Shown: piece by piece, positions 41,071 through 50,210 of the stretch | Numbering within the stretch: the stretch's first letter is position 1 | Layout: every line of letters begins with the position of its first letter | Assembly: GCA_015059495.1 (NCBI GenBank) | Contig: SVAI01000001.1 | Coordinates: forward strand, 799,811-863,810 | Origin: Bacillota bacterium | GTDB taxonomy: Bacteria > Bacillota_I > Bacilli_A > RF39 > UBA660 | Length of the DNA: 64,000 nt | Reading direction: 5' to 3' | Position numbers and translations under genes: made by a program | The notes under the pieces: model-generated | The model's input: the letters and a program-made list of their open reading frames with translations, nothing else | Told to the model about the DNA's origin: nothing | The model's database searches: none

Positions 41071-41616
41071 CTAGTTTAAACTTTGAATAATATCTTCAAA
41101 AACTTTATTCCTATTTTCAAATGTATCATAATACTTGATATTATTCTCTAAACAAAACTCATAATTTAATTTATCATTTTCTTTAGTATCACGAAAATGT
41201 AGTTTTAATTGTTCATAAGACCAATCACTCGTATAATCCTTTTCACTATCATGTTCTTTTATACCTTCAACTACTTCTTCAATACTTCTGCATCCTAATC
41301 CTAAACAAATAATTAAATCATCTTCACTAACTAACTTTAATAGTTCCTCTATAGAGCAAAAACTACCTTCAACTAAACTTGGAGCTCCAAGTATTTTATT
41401 ATTCCAATATGCAAAAGTAGTAATATGCTTAGGAAGTATATTTTTTCTTGCTTCACTATTTCTATTACCCATATCTAACTCTTCTTGAGATTCCATAAAT
41501 CCGTTTCTAACAGCCTCAAAAGATATCTGATTATATATAGGATATCTTTCTTTAATCATTCTAGATAAAGTACTTTTTCCAGCTCTTGGTACACCAACAA
41601 TATATATATTTTTCAC
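41071..41616 (-). CDS. P-loop nucleotide kinase-like protein
   Basis: A 181-residue protein with a Walker A loop right at the start (IVGVPRAGKSTLSRMI), as in small nucleotide or metabolite kinases of the AAA-17/adenylate-kinase-like type. A probable Walker B is DDLIICLGLG. The substrate is unknown. GTG 41616 is preferred as the start because GAGGTG lies 6 bases upstream; the frame continues to 41637 with only TTG. It follows the serine-hydrolase gene by 27 bases. Confidence 0.75.
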   Translation of the reverse strand: MKNIYIVGVPRAGKSTLSRMIKERYPIYNQISFEAVRNGFMESQEELDMGNRNSEARKNILPKHITTFAYWNNKILGAPSLVEGSFCSIEELLKLVSEDDLIICLGLGCRSIEEVVEGIKEHDSEKDYTSDWSYEQLKLHFRDTKENDKLNYEFCLENNIKYYDTFENRNKVFEDIIQSLN

Positions 41617-41643
41617 TATTAACACCTCATAAAACAATAGATA

Positions 41644-42309
41644 CTATAAAGAATGTAATTTATGATCAACTTTTTCAGTTTCTTGTTTAATTATATCTAT
41701 ACAACTAGTATCTTCAAGCAAAGGATTATGATTATTAGTATCTATTTCATATGTTTTAACATTATCATATACACTCATCATATTAATAACTTCTCTAGAT
41801 ACATATTTATCTCCCTTAGAATATAAAATAGTAGTAGGATTAATCTTATTAGAGTTTAAATAATTAGCTAATGCTTTATCTACCCATTTACTACTTTGAA
41901 TAAATGCATATATATTCATTAACTTATTAACACCAAATTTCATTTGTGATGGTTCTTTAGTTATAGCATTAGAAGATTCAACTATTTGATCTCTTTCTTC
42001 TTTAGTTATTTTCTTAAACTCCGGCGATATAAACACTGTATTTGAAATTTGTAATGAAGGATCTAATAATAATAATCCATAATTACATCCCATAGAATGA
42101 CATACTAAAGTAACTGGATCTGATAACCATGTTAAATTAAAAATTCTTTGTTCTATTATTTTACATATTTCTTCTTTTGATTTACCAAAAAATTCACTAT
42201 AATCTTCTACTAAATTAGTAAAATAAATTCCTTCACTTTCAAAATTCTTTTTTATAAAATCTATTTCTTCCTCATTGGTTGATAAACCCTTTAAATATAC
42301 TACTCTCAT
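41644..42309 (-). CDS. Alpha/beta hydrolase-like serine hydrolase
   Basis: A 221-residue cytoplasmic protein. VTLVCHSMGCNYGLLLL is a nucleophile elbow (GHSMG-type with Cys-His-Ser-Met-Gly), with Ser72 as the likely nucleophile. TTILYSKGDKYVS holds a late Asp, and NNHNPLLED a His near the end, completing a possible triad. The ligand is unknown. The ribosome site TGAGGTAGAGT precedes ATG 42309. It appears co-transcribed with the P-loop kinase gene (7-base junction with the longer frame). Confidence 0.78.
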   Translation of the reverse strand: MRVVYLKGLSTNEEEIDFIKKNFESEGIYFTNLVEDYSEFFGKSKEEICKIIEQRIFNLTWLSDPVTLVCHSMGCNYGLLLLDPSLQISNTVFISPEFKKITKEERDQIVESSNAITKEPSQMKFGVNKLMNIYAFIQSSKWVDKALANYLNSNKINPTTILYSKGDKYVSREVINMMSVYDNVKTYEIDTNNHNPLLEDTSCIDIIKQETEKVDHKLHSL

Positions 42310-42402
42310 ACTCTACCTCATTTCACCTATAGATAGCTAATACAACCACCTAAATCAATTTTATTATAGCATAACAAATAAACTTTCCTTCAATTTTATA
42401 CT

Positions 42403-43812
42403 CTAATTACCAAAATTAACATAACAATTATTACCATCTTTAATAATATATCCCTCATCTGGATATTCACTACTAAATTCAGGCTTATCAACAGTATTAC
42501 TACCTAATACATAATTCATATTATGTATATTCATAAAATTCTTAACTCTATAATCAGATAAATTAATACCATCTATACTCCATTCATAAAAAGAATACCC
42601 TAATACTTCCCCTTTAAATACTTTAGTATTTTCTTCAGTCTTTTCTATACCAAATAAATATATAGTGGTATCCTCACTAGCTTCACAATCTCTATATATT
42701 TTTTCACTAATATATACATCATTTTTATATCTGTTATAATCCCCAATCATTAATAAATAACAATGAACTACTTGAGATATTATTAATAAAATAAATAATA
42801 CTTTAATACATTTATTAAGATTATAAAACTCAAAGAATATAAAACTAATCATAAAAGGAATAGTAAATAAACTTCTATAAACTAATATTGATCCAGTAAC
42901 AAAATTTAATAATAATGGAGATAATATTATTAATAATAAAATTACTAAATTAATATTACCTTTTCTATTTTTAATAAAACATAATACTAAAACAATTAAA
43001 CATAATAAATAACCTAAATTAAGTATATTTCCATAACCTATTATTACTTTAATATAATCTTTAATTAAAACTATAAAAGTAGATAATATACCATTACTCC
43101 ATCCTATTTGATTAGTTAAATAAGAGCTATTTTCTATATTAAATATATTTATAACCAGATGTCCTATACCATAATATAAAATAGTGCTTATTAAAAATAT
43201 AATAAATGTTTTAATAATATTCTTTTTATAATTATTACCTAATTTATATATACTTATTAAAGCTCCTAAAACATATAAATTTAAAAAAGCTTGATATATT
43301 CCAAAACATAATACCAATAAAGGAATAATTATTAATAAATATATCTTCTTATTATCTTTTAAATAATAATAAGTAAATATAAAGGATATCATCATTAATA
43401 TAAAACCAAATGATACTTCAACTGATTGTAATGTAAAACCATATTGTTCAAGTAATATTGGTGATGTAGTCAAAAGAACAATTGGTAATACATTTTTTAA
43501 TGTATTACTTTTTCTATCAATATTTAAAAAATATAAAAATAATATACTATATATAAATACATTAATAGTTGTAAGAATATTAAACATTCTGATATCTACA
43601 TTACTATATAAATGAAATATATACTTTAAAAATACTAATCCATATCTAGATAATGATAACCAACTATCCATAATATTCTTAGGATTTAATATTAATAAAT
43701 CAGTATCATAACCAATACTAACATTAATAATTCTATATAAACTAAATAATAAAACTAATACTCCTATTATTAATATATCTTTAACTATTTTCTTATCAAA
43801 TACTTTATTCAT
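42403..43812 (-). CDS. GtrII-like membrane glucosyltransferase
   Basis: A 469-residue protein with about 10-11 membrane helices and a 100-residue outer C-terminal domain. NPKNIMDSWLSLSRYGLVFLK near residue 42 is a pattern seen in the GtrII-type glucosyltransferase domain family, whose members attach glucose to surface glycans using lipid-linked donors. ATG 43812 is used, since GGAGATTAT precedes it. It follows the acyltransferase gene at 43840 in the same transcript, suggesting joint modification of a surface polymer. Confidence 0.75.
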   Translation of the reverse strand: MNKVFDKKIVKDILIIGVLVLLFSLYRIINVSIGYDTDLLILNPKNIMDSWLSLSRYGLVFLKYIFHLYSNVDIRMFNILTTINVFIYSILFLYFLNIDRKSNTLKNVLPIVLLTTSPILLEQYGFTLQSVEVSFGFILMMISFIFTYYYLKDNKKIYLLIIIPLLVLCFGIYQAFLNLYVLGALISIYKLGNNYKKNIIKTFIIFLISTILYYGIGHLVINIFNIENSSYLTNQIGWSNGILSTFIVLIKDYIKVIIGYGNILNLGYLLCLIVLVLCFIKNRKGNINLVILLLIILSPLLLNFVTGSILVYRSLFTIPFMISFIFFEFYNLNKCIKVLFILLIISQVVHCYLLMIGDYNRYKNDVYISEKIYRDCEASEDTTIYLFGIEKTEENTKVFKGEVLGYSFYEWSIDGINLSDYRVKNFMNIHNMNYVLGSNTVDKPEFSSEYPDEGYIIKDGNNCYVNFGN

Positions 43813-43839
43813 ATAATCTCCATATTTCATTCTTTAATT

Positions 43840-44964
43840 CTACTTAACAAATACTTTTTTAAATAATTTTTCAATACCATTCCAAAAATAATCTAAAAGC
43901 ACTGCAGATACATAAGTCATAATAATTAACACTAATAAGCAAGAAATACCCCACTTAAAGTATGTAGTAATTTTAGCAAATAATGCAAAATAGTAACAAT
44001 AAAATGAATGTATTAAATACATATTAGTACTCCTATTACCAAACTCAGCAAAAATATTTCTTACTATTTTTAATCTATTTAATAAATCCATAAATAAAAC
44101 AACTAATACAGGAGTATATAAAATATCTAATTCAGCCCCTATTACTTTTTGTCTAAGAAAAATAATTGATAATATGGCAAGTACATCTACAAATAAGTTA
44201 AGATGTATAGCATTTTTTATTTTATTATAAAAGCCTATAATCAAATTATCCTTAGCAAAAACAGCACCAAGCCAGAAACAAGCCATCCAAGGGAAAGATT
44301 TACATAAGAAATTATAATAAATAAAACTAGTATTCAAATTACCTAAAGTACTAATATTACCTAATGCAGGAAAAATATAAGTACCAAATAATAATACAAA
44401 TATTACTATTAATATATTACTCTTATAATTGAATTTATCAATAATCATTTTAATGATTGGAAAACTTATTATAGCAACTAAATAACTACTTAAAAACCAC
44501 CATTCACCATTTAACGAATAAGATATAGTGAAAAAATTTTGAAGTACTTCAGTCCAGGTAAAAACATTATATCTAGCATATGAATAATCACTTACTGTAT
44601 AAGGAACTTGATTAGAAAAAAATATAAAAGCAATTGGTATAAATATTAAAAATACCTTCCAATACGAAATAAATAATTTCTTTATATTTTTAATCAAATT
44701 AAAATCTTTTTTAGTAGATTGAACATAGATTCCATATCCCCCTAAAAAGAAGAATAACGAAACACATATATTACCAAACCAACCAAAGAAAGATAAAGAA
44801 CTTTCACCAAATACTGATAACAAATAATTTAATTCACCACCAGCTATTCGATCCGGAATAATCCATAAATGATGCATTAACATTAATACTATGGCTACAC
44901 CCTTTATAACTTTAGTATCTTCTTTAGAAAACACAATATTATTACTAATTTCTTTACTTTTCAT
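43840..44964 (-). CDS. Acyltransferase 3 family membrane protein
   Basis: A 374-residue protein with about 10 helices. It shows KGVAIVLMLMHHLWIIPDR (catalytic-type histidines in helix 1), NICVSLFFFLGGYGIYV and NGEWWFLSSYLV. These fit acyltransferase 3, which O-acylates surface glycans or lipids. ATG 44964 behind TGAGGTATATA is preferred. It precedes the GtrII-like gene and is the second enzyme of this type in the window; the other is at 19447. Confidence 0.88.
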   Translation of the reverse strand: MKSKEISNNIVFSKEDTKVIKGVAIVLMLMHHLWIIPDRIAGGELNYLLSVFGESSLSFFGWFGNICVSLFFFLGGYGIYVQSTKKDFNLIKNIKKLFISYWKVFLIFIPIAFIFFSNQVPYTVSDYSYARYNVFTWTEVLQNFFTISYSLNGEWWFLSSYLVAIISFPIIKMIIDKFNYKSNILIVIFVLLFGTYIFPALGNISTLGNLNTSFIYYNFLCKSFPWMACFWLGAVFAKDNLIIGFYNKIKNAIHLNLFVDVLAILSIIFLRQKVIGAELDILYTPVLVVLFMDLLNRLKIVRNIFAEFGNRSTNMYLIHSFYCYYFALFAKITTYFKWGISCLLVLIIMTYVSAVLLDYFWNGIEKLFKKVFVK

Positions 44965-45064
44965 TATATACCTCACTATTTTGTCATTTCCAAACTCTTA
45001 AAATAAATACAATTTAATTCATCATCAAACTTTATTTTATTACATTATTAGATTCCATATAATT

Positions 45065-45838
45065 CTATTTTATAATATTGGCTAATACTATGTAATGATC
45101 GGAAAAATTATCTATTTTTTCTATATTATTATACTTTAAATTCTTATTAATTAAAATATAATCCATTTGAACTTCCCCTCTACCTTCATAATAATCTTTA
45201 GTAGTACTCATATTAACAACATCAATTACTTTATCTTTAATCAAAGGTATTAATTCAAATATCTTTTCAGAATTAAAATCTCCTAATACTATTAAATTAC
45301 TATCCATATTATTATTAATTAAATCTTCTAATGGTTTATAACTCTCTGGATAATCAAATTCACTCTTATTAAAAGGAGCAAATGCAATAGCATGTCCAGT
45401 TATAATAGTATATTTATTATTATCATAACTAATATTAGTTTTAATTATTGGCTTATCAAATGAATGATATACTTCACCACTAGAACTAACCTTTTCCATA
45501 TTAGGATTATTAAATAATGTTTTATAAACATTATTTAATTCATACTTAGAAAATATAGCTACACCAACTCTACCACCATTAAATAAAAATGATTTACAAG
45601 TATCATAAGTTTCATAATACTTTAATTTAGTATTATTAATAATCTCTTTAGTTAATGAAATATTATCATTTATATATACAGGATATTCTTGAAAACAAAT
45701 AATATCAAAATCATATTCATTAATTTTATCAATTATTTCTTTTATGTTATCTTCATTAATTTCTTTAACTGTCTTTTGATTATTTAAATCAGTAGTAATC
45801 CCTACACATTCATTAACATTCCATGTTGCTACTTTCAT
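45065..45838 (-). CDS. Endonuclease/exonuclease/phosphatase family protein
   Basis: A 257-residue EEP-fold protein: VATWNVNECVG at the start (metal Asn), ICFQEYPVY (metal Glu), LIVLGDFNSEK (Asp/Asn), and FSDHYIVLANI (SDH catalytic His) at the end. The fold serves DNA repair nucleases, sphingomyelinases and phosphatases; no signal peptide is present, so the target is cytoplasmic. It starts 4 bases after the YgjV-like gene with a GAGGTGAG site. Confidence 0.85.
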   Translation of the reverse strand: MKVATWNVNECVGITTDLNNQKTVKEINEDNIKEIIDKINEYDFDIICFQEYPVYINDNISLTKEIINNTKLKYYETYDTCKSFLFNGGRVGVAIFSKYELNNVYKTLFNNPNMEKVSSSGEVYHSFDKPIIKTNISYDNNKYTIITGHAIAFAPFNKSEFDYPESYKPLEDLINNNMDSNLIVLGDFNSEKIFELIPLIKDKVIDVVNMSTTKDYYEGRGEVQMDYILINKNLKYNNIEKIDNFSDHYIVLANIIK

Positions 45839-45842
45839 ATCC

Positions 45843-46343
45843 TCACCTCTTATAATTTATTATAGCAATAAATGTAGATATTATTGAAACTACATTAGAT
45901 ATAATACCAGGAATAGATAGAACACATATATTATATATTAACCATAAAAAATAAGTTCCAAATGCTACTTTTTTAATAGTTAATTCTTTTCCATTCCATA
46001 TAAATATAATGTATATTAATGCTGCCATTAATGGAAGTAACGATAACACACCATTATATGTAAATATACCTGCAATAATGTAAATTAATATAAATAATAT
46101 TAAATATATATTACTAGATAACTTCTTATTCTTATCTTTAAGTATTATAAAATTATCTCTTATTATTGCTAATACTTTAGTAATACACCCACTATAAGCA
46201 CCTAATAATAAATAATGAATAAGATTTAATACATTAGATATTATCATATTACCTAATATCTTATTTTTATTTTTCTTATGATATGCAATTAAAGAAAAGA
46301 TAAATGCTATAAAACCAATTATTTGTGCAACTACATATGTCAT
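45843..46343 (-). CDS. YgjV family inner-membrane protein
   Basis: A 166-residue protein with about six membrane helices. VVAQIIGFIAFIFSLIAYHKK, ISNVLNLIHYLLLGAYSGC and LAIIRDNFIILKDKNKK fit the YgjV family, whose function is unknown. It has a GGTGATTAG ribosome site and shares a transcript with the EEP gene. It is separated from the GntR/ABC operon by the terminator at 46379-46402. Confidence 0.85.
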   Translation of the reverse strand: MTYVVAQIIGFIAFIFSLIAYHKKNKNKILGNMIISNVLNLIHYLLLGAYSGCITKVLAIIRDNFIILKDKNKKLSSNIYLILFILIYIIAGIFTYNGVLSLLPLMAALIYIIFIWNGKELTIKKVAFGTYFLWLIYNICVLSIPGIISNVVSIISTFIAIINYKR

Positions 46344-46378
46344 CTAATCACCTTATATAAACAAATTATAACATAAAA

Positions 46379-46402
46379 AAAACAGATATTTAAATCTGTT
46401 TT
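46379..46402 (-). terminator. Terminator of the GntR/ABC operon
   Basis: AAAACAGAT and ATCTGTTTT form a 9-base stem with a 6-base loop, and a run of T follows on the minus strand. It overlaps the ABC permease stop. Confidence 0.8.
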
Positions 46403-47195
46403 ATTCTACATTAACACCCTTATTAAGTGATTTCTTACATAATATACTCATTATAAATATTATAGCTATATATAATAAAGATGATATAACAAGTAATAAC
46501 TTGAATGCATTAGCATCAACACTTACAGTAGAACTCTTAAATAATTCCATTATTGATGAATCAAATAAACCATATATAAACATAAGAAGCAATACTAATG
46601 CTTGAGATAATATATAAAATATAAATCCAAATAATACAGAGAATGCTGCTCTACCATTATTCTTTTTATATCCTAGTATTATTCCATAAAAACCACATTG
46701 TATAGCATTAAATATTTCTAAGAAAACAACAAGTAAAAACATAGTAACAAAGAATATAGTACTCATATTTAATCCAATAGTAATATTCTTAATATAATTA
46801 GTTAATAATGACCAATTATCTTTAGAATAAAATGCTATAAATAAACTAAATAATATAACAATAAAACCTACTATATAAAATAATAATGTTAATAAGAATT
46901 TAGAATTATATAAATCATTTTTACTAACTGGTAATGTATGTGTTAAATAAGATTCATCTTTATATAAAGAATCTCTAAATCTTATCCAACTTCTCATCAT
47001 AGTATTAATAACTATATTAGCAATCATAGCTATCATACATCCAAAACTAATCCTACTAAGTATATTAACCATAATAGATTGATCTATATTATTTAATATT
47101 CTAGTAGTAATAGAAAAGAATATAGCTAATAAATAAAATACAATCATATTTCTAGTCATATATTTTAAATCATATTTTAATAACTTAACTAACAT
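46401..47195 (-). CDS. ABC transporter permease (YtrC/D-like)
   Basis: A 264-residue ABC-2 type membrane protein with six helices. The segment RFRDSLYKDESYLTHTLPVSKNDLYNSKF contains the coupling-type loop YLTHTLPVSK commonly found in such permeases. It forms an exporter with the ATPase whose stop it overlaps. The GntR gene first in the operon makes this the YtrA-type layout, which reacts to cell-wall antibiotic stress in Bacillus. The substrate is unknown. Confidence 0.85.
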   Translation of the reverse strand: MLVKLLKYDLKYMTRNMIVFYLLAIFFSITTRILNNIDQSIMVNILSRISFGCMIAMIANIVINTMMRSWIRFRDSLYKDESYLTHTLPVSKNDLYNSKFLLTLLFYIVGFIVILFSLFIAFYSKDNWSLLTNYIKNITIGLNMSTIFFVTMFLLVVFLEIFNAIQCGFYGIILGYKKNNGRAAFSVLFGFIFYILSQALVLLLMFIYGLFDSSIMELFKSSTVSVDANAFKLLLVISSLLYIAIIFIMSILCKKSLNKGVNVE

Positions 47196-47881
47196 TTAAA
47201 CATCCTCCTAAAGATTTCATCTATTGATGATTTTTCTTTATTTCTAAGTTTATCTGCATCACTTTGTAGTATTACTTTACCCTTATCTATAAATATAACC
47301 TCATCTAATATTCTTTCAATATCAGATATTAAATGAGTAGAAATAATAACACTAGCATTTTCATTAAAATTAGATAATATTGTATCTAAAATATAATCTC
47401 TAGTAGCAGGATCAACTCCCCCTAGAGGTTCATCTAAAATATAAAGGTCAGCATTTCTAGACATAACAAGTACTAATTGTACTTTTTCTTGCATACCCTT
47501 ACTCATTTTAGATAAATGTTCATTAATATCTAAATCTAAATCTTTTAATAATTTCTTAGCTTTATCAATATCAAAATCTTCATAAAAATCTTTAAAATAT
47601 TCTAATACTTCATAAACTCTCATTTGTTTATTTAAGTATGTTCTTTCAGGTAAATAAGATATTACCTTTTTAGATTCAATACCAACACTCTTACCATTAA
47701 CTAATATCTCACCACTAGTAGGTGTTAATAAATCATTAATAAGTTTAATTAAAGTTGTTTTACCAGCACCATTCTTACCAAGTAAACCAACTATCTTACC
47801 ACCATCAATTTTAATATTAACATCTTTTAATATTTCTTTATTATTAAAAGACTTATTAACATGTTTTACTTCTAATAGCAT
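47189..47881 (-). CDS. ABC transporter ATPase (YtrB-like)
   Basis: A 230-residue ATPase: Walker A GLLGKNGAGKTTLIK, signature LSKMSKGMQEKVQL, Walker B LYILDEPLGGVDP and H-loop STHLISD. It is the YtrB/EcsA-like type that works with the six-helix permease downstream. An in-frame ATG at 47890 overlaps the GntR stop; 47881 gives the common family start (MLLEVKHV). The exact start is uncertain. Confidence 0.92.
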   Translation of the reverse strand: MLLEVKHVNKSFNNKEILKDVNIKIDGGKIVGLLGKNGAGKTTLIKLINDLLTPTSGEILVNGKSVGIESKKVISYLPERTYLNKQMRVYEVLEYFKDFYEDFDIDKAKKLLKDLDLDINEHLSKMSKGMQEKVQLVLVMSRNADLYILDEPLGGVDPATRDYILDTILSNFNENASVIISTHLISDIERILDEVIFIDKGKVILQSDADKLRNKEKSSIDEIFRRMFKC

Positions 47882-47882
47882 C

Positions 47883-48242
47883 TTAATCATCTACCCTTTC
47901 TAAATACTTAATTGAATCAGCTTTAGATAAACCAATTCTTTTCATTCCTTGAAAATAACTCTTAGCAAGTGTCATTGCATATTCATCTTTTAATTTTTCA
48001 ATTAACTTCTTATCTTTAGTAACATACTTACCATTAGTTCTTTCAGTATAAATTAACTTCATACTTTCTAACTCCGCTAAAGCTTTTTGCATAGTGTTTG
48101 GATTAACTTTAAAAGTTGTTGCAAAATCTCTAACAGATGGTAACTTATCCCCAGACTTAAATACACCAGATATTAAATATATTTTCATATACTCTAACAA
48201 CTGAATATATATAGGAATATTATTATCAAATGTTAATTCCAT
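47883..48242 (-). CDS. GntR family regulator (YtrA subfamily)
   Basis: A 119-residue protein of the short YtrA type: a winged helix (about 8-75: PIYIQLLEYMKIYLISG, GDKLPSVRDFATTFKVNPNTMQKALAELE) and a short helical tail for dimerisation. It probably represses its own operon with the ABC genes. A GTATTA-N6-TAATAC palindrome just downstream of the promoter fits as its operator. It has a strong GAGGAGG ribosome site. Confidence 0.92.
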   Translation of the reverse strand: MELTFDNNIPIYIQLLEYMKIYLISGVFKSGDKLPSVRDFATTFKVNPNTMQKALAELESMKLIYTERTNGKYVTKDKKLIEKLKDEYAMTLAKSYFQGMKRIGLSKADSIKYLERVDD

Positions 48243-48256
48243 ATTCTTCCTCCTCT

Positions 48257-48274
48257 GTATTACTTGCTTAATAC
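48257..48274 (-). promoter_or_regulatory. Probable GntR operator
   Basis: GTATTA and TAATAC flank a 6-base spacer, directly downstream of the -10 box at the expected transcription start. It is well placed to block transcription. Confidence 0.6.
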
Positions 48275-48280
48275 AATGAT

Positions 48281-48309
48281 ATTGTAAAATATAAAATTAT
48301 TTTTGTCAA
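48281..48309 (-). promoter_or_regulatory. Promoter of the GntR/ABC operon
   Basis: On the minus strand TTGACA (48304-48309) and TACAAT (48281-48286) are 17 bases apart, a near-perfect sigma-A promoter. Confidence 0.8.
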
Positions 48310-48336
48310 TATAAAAAATCGATTATTAAATTCTAA

Positions 48337-48365
48337 TTGACAGTATATATCATTTAAAATATAAT
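48337..48365 (+). promoter_or_regulatory. Consensus promoter of the 145-residue gene
   Basis: TTGACA (48337-48342), 17 bases, TATAAT (48360-48365): full consensus. It lies 26 bases before the start codon and implies strong expression. Confidence 0.85.
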
Positions 48366-48390
48366 AATTAACACAAAAAGGAGCAATATT

Positions 48391-48828
48391 ATGGAATTAT
48401 ATAAAATAGAACCTGAAGAATTATTAGCAGAACAAGATAATAATCTTAAAGTAAGATGGGTATTTAATAATAAAATGATATATCGTGCAAAGGTAATTGC
48501 TAACACAAATAGACCAGAAAGAACACACGGATGGTCAAATTCGGCTGGTGACTTTTATGAATGTATATATAATATATCTGGTTTAATTATTTCCCTACAT
48601 CAAGAACGAATTAGATATGGATATTATTCATATTCATGTGATGGAGAGCCACCAGTTTTAATTACAATTAAAAGCGAAGATAATCAAGAAAAATATTTAT
48701 ACCAAACAGGTGATGATTACAAAGAAGAAGAATGGTTAGATACATTCAATCAAATATATCAAGAATCACTAATAAAGCAACAAGAAAACATTCAAAAAAG
48801 AACTCTTACAAATAAACAAACATCATAA
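48391..48828 (+). CDS. Hypothetical soluble protein
   Basis: A 145-residue acidic soluble protein, no family recognised. It is beta-rich in the middle (KVRWVFNNKMIYRAKVIANTN is read in halves) with a hydrophilic coiled end. It has a GGAG ribosome site, an exact consensus promoter and its own terminator, so it is probably well expressed. It is divergent from the GntR operon and precedes the CapA gene on the same strand. Confidence 0.75.
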   Translation: MELYKIEPEELLAEQDNNLKVRWVFNNKMIYRAKVIANTNRPERTHGWSNSAGDFYECIYNISGLIISLHQERIRYGYYSYSCDGEPPVLITIKSEDNQEKYLYQTGDDYKEEEWLDTFNQIYQESLIKQQENIQKRTLTNKQTS

Positions 48829-48846
48829 TAGTTTGTTTATTTTTAT
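48810..48846 (+). terminator. Terminator of the 145-residue gene
   Basis: AAATAAACAAAC and GTTTGTTTATTT form a 12-base perfect stem with a 9-base loop, ending in T on the plus strand. It spans the stop codon. Confidence 0.8.
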
Positions 48847-48858
48847 TTGCAATATTAA

Positions 48859-48887
48859 TTGACAAACAATTAACTCTACTCTATAAT
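48859..48887 (+). promoter_or_regulatory. Consensus promoter of the CapA-like gene
   Basis: TTGACA (48859-48864), 17 bases, TATAAT (48882-48887): full consensus, 29 bases before the start codon, with AAGGGG as ribosome site. Confidence 0.85.
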
Positions 48888-48915
48888 AAATACCAGTTTT
48901 TAAGGGGAAATTTAA

Positions 48916-50184
48916 ATGAAAAAGGACAAATTATTTTACATGTTATTAAGTGCTTTATTATTAACAAGTTGTTCAAATGATTATTCATATAAAGAACAAA
49001 TAGCAATAGAAAATAATAACCACGAAAATAATAAAAAAGAAAATACAACTCAAATAGAAATAAATAACGAAGAAGTAACTCAAATAGAAGAAAATGATTA
49101 TATCTATGTTGAAAAAGTTGAAGAGCTTGAAGAAAATGAACATATTGACCTTTTAGCGATTGGAGACGTATTAGTTCATGAACCAGTATATAAATCTGGT
49201 ATTCAAAGTGATGAAACACTAAACTACGATCATTTCTTTTATAACATTCAAGAAGATTTAGATGAAGCAGAAATAAAAATTGTAAACCAAGAAAATGTAC
49301 TTGCAGCCTCACATTATGGTTATAGTAGTTATCCTTGCTTTAACGCACCAGAAGAAGTTGGTGAAGCTGAAGCTAAAGCTGGATTTAATGTAATATTACA
49401 TGCTACAAATCACACAATGGATAAAGGTGAAAAAGCAGTTTACAAAACTATGGAATTTTGGAATAACTATCCTGAAATAGCAGTCCTTGGAATAAATGAA
49501 AAAGAAGAAGATCAAAATAATATTTATATATATAATCAAAATGGATTTAAAGTAGCATTATTAAATTATACATATGGTACTAATGGTATTCCTCTTCCAA
49601 GTGATAAACCATATCTAGTAAACTTAATGGATAAAGAAAGAATAACAAATGATGTAAAACTTGCTAAAGAACAAGCAGACATTGTAGTAGTTTTACCACA
49701 CTGGGGAACAGAATATCAACATACACCAGATAGTTTTCAAAAAGAATATGCTCAATTATTATCTGACTTAGGTGTTGATTTAGTTATTGGAACTCATCCA
49801 CATGTTTTAGAAAACATTGAAGTAATAACTAATGATGAAGGACATCAAATGTTAGTTTATTATTCTCTAGGAAATTATGTATCAGGTCAAACTAAAAAAG
49901 ACAGAGTTGTTGGAGGATTAGCTAAAGTATCAATTGAAAAAGATTATAAAACAAATGAATGTTATATAACTGAATATGAACTAGACCCAATAGTTACACA
50001 ACAAGGTGAATACACTGCATATAAACTAGAGGATTATACAGATGAACTAGCAAGTCAAAATAGAATTAAATATAGAGAAGGATGTTCAAACTTTAGTGTT
50101 GAATACATAAATGATTTATGTAGTGAAATACTTGGTGATGACTTTAGTAAATCAGAACAAAAAGTTAAAGTTAGACTAAGATAA
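48916..50184 (+). CDS. CapA family lipoprotein (poly-gamma-glutamate-type phosphoesterase fold)
   Basis: A 422-residue lipoprotein with lipobox LLTSC (Cys19) and a charged linker rich in Asn/Glu. The metallophosphatase-like CapA domain follows: LLAIGDVLVH, VNQENVLA, ATNHTMDKGEKAVY, VVLPHWGTEYQ, GTHPHVLEN and YSLGNYVSG. In Bacillus CapA takes part in poly-gamma-glutamate export; other members have different envelope roles. No capB/capC genes are adjacent, so the capsule role is not shown here. Confidence 0.9.
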   Translation: MKKDKLFYMLLSALLLTSCSNDYSYKEQIAIENNNHENNKKENTTQIEINNEEVTQIEENDYIYVEKVEELEENEHIDLLAIGDVLVHEPVYKSGIQSDETLNYDHFFYNIQEDLDEAEIKIVNQENVLAASHYGYSSYPCFNAPEEVGEAEAKAGFNVILHATNHTMDKGEKAVYKTMEFWNNYPEIAVLGINEKEEDQNNIYIYNQNGFKVALLNYTYGTNGIPLPSDKPYLVNLMDKERITNDVKLAKEQADIVVVLPHWGTEYQHTPDSFQKEYAQLLSDLGVDLVIGTHPHVLENIEVITNDEGHQMLVYYSLGNYVSGQTKKDRVVGGLAKVSIEKDYKTNECYITEYELDPIVTQQGEYTAYKLEDYTDELASQNRIKYREGCSNFSVEYINDLCSEILGDDFSKSEQKVKVRLR

Positions 50185-50210
50185 AAAGTAGGATATAATC
50201 CTACTTTTTT
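50183..50210. terminator. Bidirectional terminator
   Basis: AAAAAGTAGGAT and ATCCTACTTTTT form a 12-base perfect stem with a 3-base loop between the convergent CapA gene and the 328-residue gene. Confidence 0.85.

Noticed and set aside
48881-49312. Minus-strand frame of 143 codons opposite the CapA gene
   Set aside because: Fully antisense to the well-supported CapA reading frame; its Leu/His/Phe-rich product is typical of a shadow of Asn/Glu-rich coding DNA.
37586-50210. Similar stems (AGTAGGA-type) at 37586-37608 and 50183-50210 as a repeat family
   Set aside because: Both are ordinary intrinsic terminators; short AT-rich stems of like sequence recur by chance here.
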